NCBI GenBank assembly: GCA_900635495.1
Contig: LR134136.1
Location: forward strand, 186,001-250,000
Length of the DNA stretch: 64,000 bases
Source: Atlantibacter hermannii
GTDB taxonomy: Bacteria > Pseudomonadota > Gammaproteobacteria > Enterobacterales > Enterobacteriaceae
Reading direction: 5' to 3'
A program made the position numbers and the translations under genes. Positions 18,237 to 26,906 of the stretch are shown here, piece by piece (the first letter of the stretch is position 1; each line of letters starts with the position of its first letter). The notes below the pieces were generated by a model that was given only the letters and a program-made list of their open reading frames with translations, was not told the DNA's origin and ran no database searches.

Positions 18237-18270
18237 AGCCCGCCGCAAGATTATTACGGCGGGCTTTTTT
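18237..18270 (+). terminator. Rho-independent terminator
   Basis: The stem AGCCCGCCG/CGGCGGGCT with an AT-rich loop is followed by TTTTT. It closes the small-membrane-protein unit. Confidence 0.85.
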
Positions 18271-18394
18271 AATGGCGCATCAAAATATAATATATCGATG
18301 CCCGAATGCCGCCCCTTTTGTCAAATATCAGCCGCTTTGCTACGCTTTTATTGCCTCTGTCCTTCGACCTCATGTCTTTTATAAGGCCATCACT

Positions 18395-19060
18395 ATGCGA
18401 AAAATAGCCGTGTCGTTAATCACGCTTCTGGGTCTTTGTTCTTTTGGCAGTTACGGGCAATTAATTGAAATGAAAACGCAAAGGCTTACGCCGCTGGACG
18501 TTTCCACCATTAAAGTTGTTTATAGCGCGCCCGTTACCAATTCCAGCATTGCTGATTTAATGAAAGCACTGGACGGCATTACCATGAATTACCCCAATAC
18601 CAAACAGGTTAGCCTGTATATCAATAGCCCCGGCGGCGATATGGATGCGGGTTACGCCGGATATTCGGCGATTAAAAACTTTTCCCTGCCGGTGGAAACC
18701 GTCAACCTTTCACAGGTCGCCTCTGCGGCCACGTTATTGTATTGCGCGGCGCAAAACCGTCGCAGTATGCCGGATGCGTTCTTCCTGCTGCATCCCGCAG
18801 CGCTGCCGATGAACAATGTCTCCGGCGAATTAAAACCAAATGATATTAAGACGTTAAGCCAGTCACTCTCGATTGGAAATAACCTGTTCGCGTCGATTTA
18901 TAAACAATGCACTAAATATGACGCCGCAGCGCTGGATACGATTCTGTCCAGCGAAGCGAACCGTAAATTGCTCTATTTCAACGAAGCGCAGACCCAGGGC
19001 CTGATTACCCAGACCGCCACGGATATGAAACCCGTGGATGTGGCGTACTATATTAATTAG
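18395..19060 (+). CDS. Secreted ClpP-like serine protease-fold protein
   Basis: A 221-residue protein with a signal peptide (MRKIAVSLITLLGLCSFGSYG), so it is probably periplasmic. The mature part has a ClpP/crotonase fold: YINSPGGDMDAGYAGYSAI, the nucleophile-type Ser in SQVASAATLLYCAA and a His in FLLHPAALP, in the order Ser then His seen in ClpP. It lacks Clp adaptor features and has no ATPase partner nearby. Whether it is active and on what is unknown. The start at 18395 gives the signal peptide; upstream in-frame codons cross the terminator region. It overlaps the convergent aminopeptidase gene by 4 bases. Confidence 0.65.
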   Translation: MRKIAVSLITLLGLCSFGSYGQLIEMKTQRLTPLDVSTIKVVYSAPVTNSSIADLMKALDGITMNYPNTKQVSLYINSPGGDMDAGYAGYSAIKNFSLPVETVNLSQVASAATLLYCAAQNRRSMPDAFFLLHPAALPMNNVSGELKPNDIKTLSQSLSIGNNLFASIYKQCTKYDAAALDTILSSEANRKLLYFNEAQTQGLITQTATDMKPVDVAYYIN

Positions 19061-20031
19061 TCCGCGACATGACTGCATCCCACACCGCGTACGCCGTGAG
19101 CGCTGCAGGCACTGCGCACGCCGTCCAGCACGGCAGCCGCCATCACTTCCGCCGCCAGCATTCCCACGATGTTGACGGTGGCGTTGACGCCGCCCGTGGT
19201 GGCGGCAAACAGCGTATCGCCGTCGCTTAAGGTATGCACCGGGTAAATGGTGCGCGCCAGGCCGTCATGGGCCATCTGCGCCACTTTTTGCATCTGGCTT
19301 TTCGTGAAACTCGCATTGCAGCAAATAATACCGATAGTGGTATTGGTGGCTGCGCTGAAACGGTTGTCGCCGTTGCTCAGGACGTAAGCCGGCAAATCCA
19401 ACAGATTACCCTGCGCATCGCACGCGCCGGCAAGGGTCTGCCCGGTTTGCGGATCGCGAATTTCGCCCACCGCATTGACCGCGACCATCGCCGCCACGAT
19501 TAAGCCGTCCGGCCCGGTTGCGGAGGCCGTTCCCAGCCCGCCTTTCATGGCTTTTTCCAGACCCGCCATCTTGCCGATGGTCGCGCCAGTGCCTGCGCCG
19601 GTATTGCCTGACGCAAACGGCTTTTCCGATGCCGCGTCGGCAGCGCGGTATCCCATTGCGGCATCCGGCCTCACGGCGGGATCGCCAAAGGTGAGATCAA
19701 ACAACACCGCCGCCGGGACGATCGGCACAACCGCAACGCCGACGTCAAAACCGATATGGCGTTGTTCGAGCCATTGCATGACGCCGGACGCGGCATCCAG
19801 ACCGAATGCGCTGCCGCCGCTCAGTACCACCGCGTGAACCTGTTCAATCAGATTGGTTGGGTTGAGCAAATCGGTTTCGCGCGTGCCGGGCGCTGCGCCG
19901 CGCACATCCACGCCGCACACCGCGCCGTTTTCGAACAGCACCACGCTGCAACCGGTTTGGTTGAGCGGATCGGCTGCGTGGCCGACTTTTACGCCGGGTA
20001 CATCAATAAGGCTACCCTGAGTGAGGTGCAT
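19057..20031 (-). CDS. P1-family (DmpA-like) aminopeptidase
   Basis: A 324-residue N-terminal-nucleophile hydrolase of the DmpA/P1 family (peptidase S58). Family blocks are IDVPGVKVGHA at the N-terminus, DVRGAAPGTRETDLL, VVLSGGSAFGLDAA, the glycine-rich GNTGAGTGATIGK and the late ATNTTIGIICCNA, where autoprocessing is expected before a Thr or Ser. Members release N-terminal residues, some with D- or beta-amino-acid specificity; the substrate cannot be told from sequence. No signal peptide is seen, so it is probably cytoplasmic. It is 14 bases from the HEPN gene, in the same direction. Confidence 0.8.
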   Translation of the reverse strand: MHLTQGSLIDVPGVKVGHAADPLNQTGCSVVLFENGAVCGVDVRGAAPGTRETDLLNPTNLIEQVHAVVLSGGSAFGLDAASGVMQWLEQRHIGFDVGVAVVPIVPAAVLFDLTFGDPAVRPDAAMGYRAADAASEKPFASGNTGAGTGATIGKMAGLEKAMKGGLGTASATGPDGLIVAAMVAVNAVGEIRDPQTGQTLAGACDAQGNLLDLPAYVLSNGDNRFSAATNTTIGIICCNASFTKSQMQKVAQMAHDGLARTIYPVHTLSDGDTLFAATTGGVNATVNIVGMLAAEVMAAAVLDGVRSACSAHGVRGVGCSHVAD

Positions 20032-20045
20032 CTCTTCCCCCGTTG

Positions 20046-21641
20046 TCAGTTGATTTCCTCATAAATCGCTTTCTGGATCGCCGCCCATTTGGCGTCGTTT
20101 TTTTCCCCGGTGGCCCTGGCCCGCGCCAGTGCGTTGGCGTAATCATTCGCCTGACGTTTCACCACGGGAGGCGTTCTGCAAAACGCCTGCAGATAGGATT
20201 TTCGAATGTCCGTTAAGGTGCTCCCCTGATAAAGCGCGTGGCCTAGCGCGGCGATCATCCGCCGACAGGGTTTGGGTTCATTCATTTGCAAACGATAGCT
20301 CAACAGTAAACCCAGCACCTTATTCTGTTCGTTCGCCAGCGCCTGTTCGGTCCAGGAGACTTTCCACGCCATACCGGCCTGGAGAAACAGCCGGGCGATG
20401 CGGTCATCGTCACGATCGATCGCAGCGCGAAAATGGTTTTCATCCCAGGAAACGCCTAACCGGATAAGCTGCTGGCGCGGCGTGTTCTCAAGGCCCTCAT
20501 CCGGCTGTTGCGGCGCGACATAGGCCGCAGGCGGGTTGGCCTGGACGGGGGTGTGGGTGGCGCTCACCAGATGCAGCCCGCCAATGGCAAGGGCAACGGC
20601 GACCGCGCCCACCACGCTCCACAACGCACCCACCACCAGTTGTTCACGTTGTTCACGGGTACGTGGGGGTTTATGGCGCGGCGAATCAATCGTATCGCGG
20701 ATTTCGAAGATATCGCCGCTCATCGCCTGATGCTTTTGCGCCGCATCGGCAAAAAAAGCGTCAAGTTCCGCGTCATCACACTGGCTTAGCCCGGAGGGAA
20801 AGACCTGCGTTTTGCCCTTCACGTAGCGCTGCTGGAGAGGGGCGGTAATCGCGGCGGAATAGTTCTCCAGCAGCGTCATGTGGGCTGACGAGAGCGGCTG
20901 CTGGTTCAGCGCGTGGTTGCGGATCAGCCGAACGTCGTCCAGAAACGTTTGCAGGGTTTTACGCGGTTCAATCAGGAAACTTAATGCGCTGCCCGGAGGA
21001 AAATGGTCGGCGTAATGGCTGGCGAACTCCTTTTTATCGACAATCAGTTGCGCCAGCTCGCTAAACTGCATGCCGCTCAGGATATCGCCAGGTTTGGCAA
21101 ACTTGAGCCAGCGCCGCACTTTATTGGCACCGAACAGGATTTTCAGGTGATTAACCAGCTTCACTTCATCGGGCCAGGCTTCCCGTATTAACGCTTTAAG
21201 CGTCAATTCCAGGCCGCGCAGTTGTACGCTTGCATCACGTGGTTGTGGCGGCTGACTGAGCGCCAGTTCGGTACTGTAATGCAGCAAAGGTTGACGCATA
21301 CGAACCAGCTCCAGGGTCGCTACAAAACGCAGCGCGGCAATCAGCGCCGCAGAGCTGACTTCGGCTCCGCTTTCATATTGCGGCACCAGTTGCTGAAGGT
21401 GGCGCAACTGCAGCGTAAACTGCGATAGTTCGGCATCATTGATATGCAACCGTTTCGCCACCAGTCCCCAACTGCCAATATTCTGCCGGGCGTTGTCCAT
21501 TTGCTGCAAAAACCACTGGGGATCTTTCGCTTCGGACACCGGGTTTCCCAACAGGGATAAGATTTCCTGTGACGCCTGACGGATCACCTGCAGGGCCGCT
21601 TCGAATTGTTCTCTTGCGATAAGCTGTGCTGAACGAGCCAT
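20046..21641 (-). CDS. HEPN-domain membrane protein (STY4199-like)
   Basis: A 531-residue protein. The N-terminal 300 residues are helical and contain RLIRNHALNQ, which fits the HEPN Rx4-6H motif. A single membrane helix (VVGALWSVVGAVAVALAIGG) lies near residue 345. The C-terminal 150 residues are helical, with a possible ankyrin-like repeat around SWDENHFRAAIDRDDDRIAR. I believe this is the family called STY4199-like HEPN protein, but cannot check. HEPN domains are often ribonucleases in toxin or defence systems; no antitoxin-like partner is adjacent. The function is unknown. Confidence 0.55.
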   Translation of the reverse strand: MARSAQLIAREQFEAALQVIRQASQEILSLLGNPVSEAKDPQWFLQQMDNARQNIGSWGLVAKRLHINDAELSQFTLQLRHLQQLVPQYESGAEVSSAALIAALRFVATLELVRMRQPLLHYSTELALSQPPQPRDASVQLRGLELTLKALIREAWPDEVKLVNHLKILFGANKVRRWLKFAKPGDILSGMQFSELAQLIVDKKEFASHYADHFPPGSALSFLIEPRKTLQTFLDDVRLIRNHALNQQPLSSAHMTLLENYSAAITAPLQQRYVKGKTQVFPSGLSQCDDAELDAFFADAAQKHQAMSGDIFEIRDTIDSPRHKPPRTREQREQLVVGALWSVVGAVAVALAIGGLHLVSATHTPVQANPPAAYVAPQQPDEGLENTPRQQLIRLGVSWDENHFRAAIDRDDDRIARLFLQAGMAWKVSWTEQALANEQNKVLGLLLSYRLQMNEPKPCRRMIAALGHALYQGSTLTDIRKSYLQAFCRTPPVVKRQANDYANALARARATGEKNDAKWAAIQKAIYEEIN

Positions 21642-21822
21642 AGTTGTCCCTTACACTCGCTAAAGCGCTGACCGGTACTGCCCGGCTATCGCGCTAAATT
21701 ATTATGATTATGTATATTGTTTTGTTCACCGTTACGATGAGTCATCACAAAGATAGACCATTCACTTGTCTAACCACCGGGTAAAAAGCGTTCACTACAT
21801 TTTTCATTCATCAGGAGACCGT

Positions 21823-22365
21823 GTGCAACCAGCAGACTACATAACTTCAGCCCGCATCACTTATCAGCAAATTACCCCCGAAGACTGGCCTTTTTTTCTG
21901 GCGCTTCAGCGCGATCCGCGTGTTTCATGCTACCTGGATTCTTCCCGCCAGGACGACACGCTGCGCGCGGCGTTTGAGTGCCGGTTGCCGCGATGGGAGC
22001 CGGGCAGCCGCCACTGGCTGTGTCTGGTGATGCGCGAGAAAACCAGCGGCGAACCCTTCGGCGTGACCGGTTTCATCGATCGGGGCGAGGGTATTGCTGA
22101 AGTGGGGTATTTACTGGCGACGCGGGTGCACGGTCAGGGACTGGGCTATGAATCATTGCACGCCGTTTGTGATTATGCCTTCCAGGTGTGCGGTTATCGA
22201 AAGCTGGTCGCCACGGTCACGGTGGGTAATGAGCCGTCCCGACGGGTGCTGGAAAAAGCCGGTTTTGTGCTGGAAGGGACGCTGCGGGAAAACTATTTAC
22301 TCGATGGACGCTGGCAGGATGACTGGCTGTTTGGCCTGCTGGCGCGGGAATTTACGCCGGGGTAA
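21823..22365 (+). CDS. GNAT-family N-acetyltransferase
   Basis: A 180-residue RimJ/RimL-type acetyltransferase. The acetyl-CoA site is in TRVHGQGLGYESL, followed by the family C-terminal blocks ATVTVGNEPSRRVLEKAGF, LEGTLRENYLLDGRWQDD and the final LLAREF. The GTG at 21823 follows AGGAG with 5-base spacing; an in-frame upstream extension is possible but lacks family similarity. The substrate is unknown; proteins of this type acetylate ribosomal-protein N-termini, amino acids or antibiotics. Confidence 0.8.
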   Translation: MQPADYITSARITYQQITPEDWPFFLALQRDPRVSCYLDSSRQDDTLRAAFECRLPRWEPGSRHWLCLVMREKTSGEPFGVTGFIDRGEGIAEVGYLLATRVHGQGLGYESLHAVCDYAFQVCGYRKLVATVTVGNEPSRRVLEKAGFVLEGTLRENYLLDGRWQDDWLFGLLAREFTPG

Positions 22366-22388
22366 TCCCGTCCCCCGGCGTTGAAACG

Positions 22389-23147
22389 TCAGATATACAT
22401 ACCGCCCGATACTTCAATGCGCTGGGCGTTCATCCAGCCGAGGCCGTCATCCAGCAATATGGCGATGGCCTGGCCGATATCATCCGGCAAGCCTACGCGT
22501 CCTAACGCGGTTTGCCCGGCAATGGCGCGGTTCAGGGCTTCGTTATCGCGCACTGCGCCGCCGCCAAAGTCAGTTTCAATCGCGCCGGGGGCGATGATAT
22601 TCGCGGTGATACCTCGCTCGCCCAGTTCTTTTGCCTGGTAATGCGTCAGCACTTCCATTGCGCCTTTCATTGCCGCATACGCGGAGTAGCCAGGCAGCGC
22701 AAAGCGGGTCAGCCCGCTGGAAACGTTCAGGATGCGTCCGCCATCTTTCAGCAGGGGCAACAGATGCTGGGTCAGGAAGAACGGACCTTTAAAGTGAATA
22801 TTCACTAACTCGTCGAATTGCGCTTCGCTGATCTCCGTATACGGTGCGTTAATACCAATACCGGCGTTGTTTAATAAATAATCAAAGCTGTCACGTTGCC
22901 AGACGTGTTGTAACTGTTGTTTCACTTCTTTGGCGAATGCAGCAAAACTGGCGCTATCGCCGACGTTTAGCTGTAATGCCAGCGCTTTAACGCCTTTTTC
23001 TTCAATTTCACGCACTACGGCGTCGGCATCCTGATGCTTGCTGTGGTAAGTGAGGATGATAGCGACTCCCTTCTCCGCAAGCTTCAGCGCTGCGTTTTTC
23101 CCAAGGCCGCGGCTGCCGCCGGTAACAATTGCGATACGTTGCGTCAT
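22389..23147 (-). CDS. SDR-family oxidoreductase
   Basis: A 252-residue classical short-chain dehydrogenase/reductase. The NAD(P)-binding VTGGSRGLGKNAAL, the structural LLNNAGIG, the catalytic Ser in ILNVSSGLTR, the YxxxK pair in YSAYAAMKGAM and the C-terminal substrate region ending EVSGGMYI are all present. The ATG at 23147 has GAGG upstream. It is divergent from the LysR regulator, which probably controls it. The substrate is unknown. Confidence 0.88.
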   Translation of the reverse strand: MTQRIAIVTGGSRGLGKNAALKLAEKGVAIILTYHSKHQDADAVVREIEEKGVKALALQLNVGDSASFAAFAKEVKQQLQHVWQRDSFDYLLNNAGIGINAPYTEISEAQFDELVNIHFKGPFFLTQHLLPLLKDGGRILNVSSGLTRFALPGYSAYAAMKGAMEVLTHYQAKELGERGITANIIAPGAIETDFGGGAVRDNEALNRAIAGQTALGRVGLPDDIGQAIAILLDDGLGWMNAQRIEVSGGMYI

Positions 23148-23265
23148 AAAAACCTCGTCTGTGTGATTGCGGTGGTTGAGCAAAAGCTTATTAGCTGTTA
23201 TGAAATCAATAAAGAGTGCTTAATGCGCATCACTGTTTCATTTACGACAACAATAAGCTCAGCCA

Positions 23266-24165
23266 ATGGATAAAATTCACGCAATGCAGTTGTTCATTCG
23301 GGTGGCGGATCTGGAAAGTTTTTCGCAGGCCGCGCAAACACTCGGACTTCCTAAAGGTAGTGTATCGCGGCAGATCCAGGCGCTGGAGAGTGCGCTGGGT
23401 ACGCGGCTTTTACATCGCACCACGCGACGGGTGCAGCTTACCCAGGATGGCATGGTCTATTACGAACGTTGCCGCGATCTGCTGGCCAACCTCGAGGAGC
23501 TGGATGGCCTGTTTTTGCACGATCCCTCCAGCGTAAGCGGGCGTCTGCGCGTCGACATGCCGGTAGGCGTCGCCAGAAACCTGGTGATGCCAAAGCTACC
23601 GGCGTTTTTGCAGCAGTATCCGGGCATTGAACTGGAGTTGAGCAGCACCGACCGGCTGGTGGACGTGGTGCGCGAGGGGTTCGACTGCGTGTTGCGCGTC
23701 GGGCATCTTAAAGATTCTGGCCTGGTGGCGCGACCGCTCGGCAAACTTACCCAGGTGAATTGCGCCAGTCCGCAGTATCTGGAGCGTTTTGGCTTTCCTG
23801 AAAGCCTCGACGATTTATCCACTCACGCGGTGGTGCACTATTCCCCGCATTTCGGCTCCCACGGGCAGGGGTTTGAATACTCGATGGATAAGCAAACCCA
23901 CTGGATAAAAACCGGCGGCATCCTGACGGTCAACAGCCCTGAAACCTATCAGGCGGCGGCAGTAACCGGGTTGGGCATTATTCAGGTGCCGCGCGCGGCG
24001 ATTAAAGAGGCGCTCCGAAGCGGCGCGTTGATTGAGATCCTGCCGCAGTACCGGCCCGAGCCGATGCCGGTTTCCTTGCTGTATCCCCACCGCCGCAATC
24101 TTTCGCGACGGGTTCACCTGTTTATGGAATGGCTGGGCGGCGTGATGAAAGGTTACGTTGATTAA
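23266..24165 (+). CDS. yhjC: LysR-family regulator YhjC
   Basis: A 299-residue LysR-type regulator. The N-terminal winged helix-turn-helix is visible (ADLESFSQAAQTLGLPKGSV, then SRQIQALESALGTRLLHRT), and the C-terminal effector domain has GFDCVLRVG and PMPVSLLYPHRR blocks. It matches E. coli YhjC, including its place just upstream of yhjD on the same strand. It also faces the SDR gene across 118 bases, the usual arrangement for a LysR protein and its target. Confidence 0.82.
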   Translation: MDKIHAMQLFIRVADLESFSQAAQTLGLPKGSVSRQIQALESALGTRLLHRTTRRVQLTQDGMVYYERCRDLLANLEELDGLFLHDPSSVSGRLRVDMPVGVARNLVMPKLPAFLQQYPGIELELSSTDRLVDVVREGFDCVLRVGHLKDSGLVARPLGKLTQVNCASPQYLERFGFPESLDDLSTHAVVHYSPHFGSHGQGFEYSMDKQTHWIKTGGILTVNSPETYQAAAVTGLGIIQVPRAAIKEALRSGALIEILPQYRPEPMPVSLLYPHRRNLSRRVHLFMEWLGGVMKGYVD

Positions 24166-24218
24166 CGTATGTCTATACTTTTGACATGATGTCCACTACT
24201 CACAAGGAATTGCGCCCG

Positions 24219-25271
24219 ATGACCACACCGGAGAATACCCCTAAACGGCCAACCAACGATCTGGATTATAAGCCCGTACCCCAGTTGGATACGCGCACGG
24301 AGGAGGCTAAAAAAGAAGAGGGCAAACAGGAAGATAGCCATGAAAAAGGGGAAGGGGCGATTGCAAAGGTCACTGAGACCGTAGAGAAGCTTGAGCGCCG
24401 TCCGATGATTGCGCATCTGCTGCGGGCGATGGAACGCTTTACTGACCGACTGGGTAACCAGTTTGGTGCCGCGATAACGTATTTCTCTTTCTTATCAATG
24501 ATCCCGATTCTGATGGTGTCATTCGCCGCGGCGGGTTTTATCCTCGCCTCTCATCCCACGCTGCTACAGGATATCTTCAACAAGATCCTGGTTAACGTCA
24601 GCGATCCGACCCTGGCGACGACGTTAAAAAACACCATTAACACCGCCGTTCAGCAGCGTACCACGGTGGGTATCGTTGGCTTCGCCGTGGCGCTCTATTC
24701 TGGTGTGAACTGGATGGGATACCTGCGGGAGGCGATCCGCGCTCAGTCCCGTGATGTGTGGGAGCGTAACGCTCAGGATGAGGAAAAGTGGTGGGTGAAA
24801 TATCTGCGCGATTTTGTGTCGCTGATTGGTCTCCTTATCGCGTTGATCATTACGATTTCCATTACGTCTGTGGCGGGCGCAGCCCAGGAAATGATTATTC
24901 GCTGGCTGTATCTCGATTATATCCCGTGGCTGAAACCGGTCTGGCAATTGATTGGCCTGGCGATTTCCATGTGCGCCAACTTCTTGCTGTTCTTCTGGAT
25001 TTTCTGGCGTCTGCCGCGTCATCGTCCGCGTAAAAAGGCGCTGATCCGTGGCAGTATCATGGCTGCGGTAGGTTTTGAGATTATCAAAATCATCATGACC
25101 TGGACGCTGCCATCGCTGATGACTTCGCCATCCGGCGCGGCGTTCGGTTCCGTGCTGGGACTGATGGCGTTCTTCTATTTCTTCGCGCGTCTGACGCTGT
25201 TTTGTGCCGCCTGGATCGCCACCGCAGAGTACAAAGACGACAAGCGTATGCCGGGTAAATCCCACCGTTAA
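24219..25271 (+). CDS. yhjD: Inner-membrane protein YhjD (YihY family)
   Basis: A 350-residue YihY/virulence-factor-BrkB-family protein. A polar, charged N-terminal tail of about 70 residues precedes about six membrane helices, with family blocks GNQFGAAITYFSFLSMIPIL, VALYSGVNWMGYLREAIRAQ and GAAFGSVLGLMAFFYFFARL. In E. coli, YhjD changes suppress the need for the Kdo-lipid A core, and a lipid-related transport role has been proposed. The ATG at 24219 gives the E. coli-like MTxEN start; two upstream ATGs would add a poorly conserved extension. Confidence 0.9.
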   Translation: MTTPENTPKRPTNDLDYKPVPQLDTRTEEAKKEEGKQEDSHEKGEGAIAKVTETVEKLERRPMIAHLLRAMERFTDRLGNQFGAAITYFSFLSMIPILMVSFAAAGFILASHPTLLQDIFNKILVNVSDPTLATTLKNTINTAVQQRTTVGIVGFAVALYSGVNWMGYLREAIRAQSRDVWERNAQDEEKWWVKYLRDFVSLIGLLIALIITISITSVAGAAQEMIIRWLYLDYIPWLKPVWQLIGLAISMCANFLLFFWIFWRLPRHRPRKKALIRGSIMAAVGFEIIKIIMTWTLPSLMTSPSGAAFGSVLGLMAFFYFFARLTLFCAAWIATAEYKDDKRMPGKSHR

Positions 25272-25277
25272 ACAGGC

Positions 25278-25311
25278 CGGGCTGAAGGAAAACGCAAAAA
25301 ACTTCAGCCCG
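25278..25311. terminator. Possible terminator after yhjD
   Basis: A perfect 10-bp stem (CGGGCTGAAG / CTTCAGCCCG) with a 14-base loop begins 7 bases after yhjD. The 3' side has only a short GTTTTAG, so termination strength is doubtful. Confidence 0.45.
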
Positions 25312-25542
25312 AGCCAGCGTTTTAGTAGATAAATCCAATCCGTAACTTTTATTTAACCAATATCTGGTTTTTCATGCTGATTTAAAATTTGTGTGAAGCA
25401 TTTCATAGAAGTGAAATTGCTGGCACGAAAATTATCCTCTTTTTGCTGCTTTTCTGCGCGATTTCACACTTTGTGTTGCATTGAAATGTGCCTTTTGCTG
25501 TGCGTAATATGGAATTTCGTTTCACATAAATAAGAAAAATAT

Positions 25543-26862
25543 ATGCAAGCATCCATCACGACATCCGTTGAACAAGACGCACCTCCGGTTAACTCACGCA
25601 GTAAAGTGGTTGTCGCATCGCTGATTGGCACCGCCATTGAGTTTTTCGACTTCTACATTTACGCCACGGCCGCGGTCATTGTCTTCCCACATATCTTCTT
25701 CCCGCAGGGCGATCCGACGGCGGCAACGCTACAGTCGCTGGCGACCTTTGCGATTGCGTTTGTGGCGCGTCCTATCGGCTCTGCCGTGTTCGGACACTTT
25801 GGCGACCGCGTTGGCCGTAAAGCGACGCTGGTGGCGTCCCTCTTAACCATGGGTATCTCCACGGTAGTGATCGGCCTGCTGCCGGGTTATGAATCCATTG
25901 GCGTGATGGCACCGCTGCTGCTGGCGCTGGCCCGTTTTGGTCAGGGTCTGGGGCTGGGCGGCGAATGGGGTGGGGCGGCGCTCCTGGCGACCGAGAACGC
26001 CCCTGCCGGAAAACGCGCCCTGTACGGCTCGTTCCCGCAGTTGGGTGCGCCCATCGGCTTCTTCTTCGCGAACGGCACCTTCCTGCTGCTCTCCTGGGCT
26101 TTGACCGACGAGCAGTTTATGTCCTGGGGCTGGCGCGTACCGTTCGTGTTCTCAGCGGTGCTGGTGCTGATTGGCCTGTATGTGCGCGTCTCCCTGCATG
26201 AAACGCCGGTGTTCGCGAAAATCGCCAAAGCCAATAAACAGGTGAAAGTGCCGTTGGGCACGCTGCTGACGAAGCATATGCGCGTCACTATTCTCGGCAC
26301 CTTTATCATGCTGGCGACCTATACGCTGTTCTACATCATGACGGTGTATTCGATGACCTTCAGTACCGCTGCGGTACCGAACGGGCTGGGCTTCCCGCGT
26401 AATGAAGTGCTGTGGATGCTGATGATGGCGGTGATCGGCTTTGGCGTGATGGTGCCTGTCGCTGGCGTGCTGGCTGACAAATTTGGCCGTCGCAAAAGCA
26501 TGATCGTCATTACCTCGCTGATCATCCTGTTCGCGCTGTTCGTGTTTCCGCCGCTGTTGCAGTCCGGCAACCCGGCGCTGGTGATGGCGTATCTGTTGAT
26601 TGGGCTGAGCATCATGGGCCTGACCTTTGGCCCGATGGGCGCGCTGTTGCCGGAGCTGTTCCCGACGGAAGTGCGTTATACCGGCGCGTCATTCTCATAT
26701 AACGTGGCGTCGATTTTGGGTGCGTCCGTGGCGCCTTACATCGCCACCTGGCTGCAGGCGAATTACGGGCTGTTTTACGTCGGGGTTTATCTGGCGTCGA
26801 TGGCGGCGTTAACGCTGATTGCCCTGTTGCTGACCCATGAGACCAAACATCAGGCGTTGTAA
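25543..26862 (+). CDS. yhjE: MFS transporter YhjE
   Basis: A 439-residue, 12-helix metabolite:H+ symporter of the major facilitator superfamily. The loop 2-3 signature appears as GHFGDRVGRKATL, with the matching LADKFGRRKSM between helices 8 and 9, and FGQGLGLGGEWGGAALL is typical of the ProP/ShiA-like group. Almost every block matches E. coli YhjE. The substrate has not been established. It is preceded by 270 bases of AT-rich DNA and is followed by a strong bidirectional hairpin. Confidence 0.93.
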   Translation: MQASITTSVEQDAPPVNSRSKVVVASLIGTAIEFFDFYIYATAAVIVFPHIFFPQGDPTAATLQSLATFAIAFVARPIGSAVFGHFGDRVGRKATLVASLLTMGISTVVIGLLPGYESIGVMAPLLLALARFGQGLGLGGEWGGAALLATENAPAGKRALYGSFPQLGAPIGFFFANGTFLLLSWALTDEQFMSWGWRVPFVFSAVLVLIGLYVRVSLHETPVFAKIAKANKQVKVPLGTLLTKHMRVTILGTFIMLATYTLFYIMTVYSMTFSTAAVPNGLGFPRNEVLWMLMMAVIGFGVMVPVAGVLADKFGRRKSMIVITSLIILFALFVFPPLLQSGNPALVMAYLLIGLSIMGLTFGPMGALLPELFPTEVRYTGASFSYNVASILGASVAPYIATWLQANYGLFYVGVYLASMAALTLIALLLTHETKHQAL

Positions 26863-26870
26863 CTGAATCA

Positions 26871-26896
26871 GGCGCAGGCAGCGTACTGCCTGCGCC
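26871..26896. terminator. Bidirectional hairpin between yhjE and dtpB
   Basis: A perfect 11-bp inverted repeat (GGCGCAGGCAG / CTGCCTGCGCC, 4-base loop CGTA) lies between two convergent genes. It lacks a T-run but is strong and positioned to stop transcription from both sides. Confidence 0.6.
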
Positions 26897-26906
26897 ACAC
26901 TTCCGA

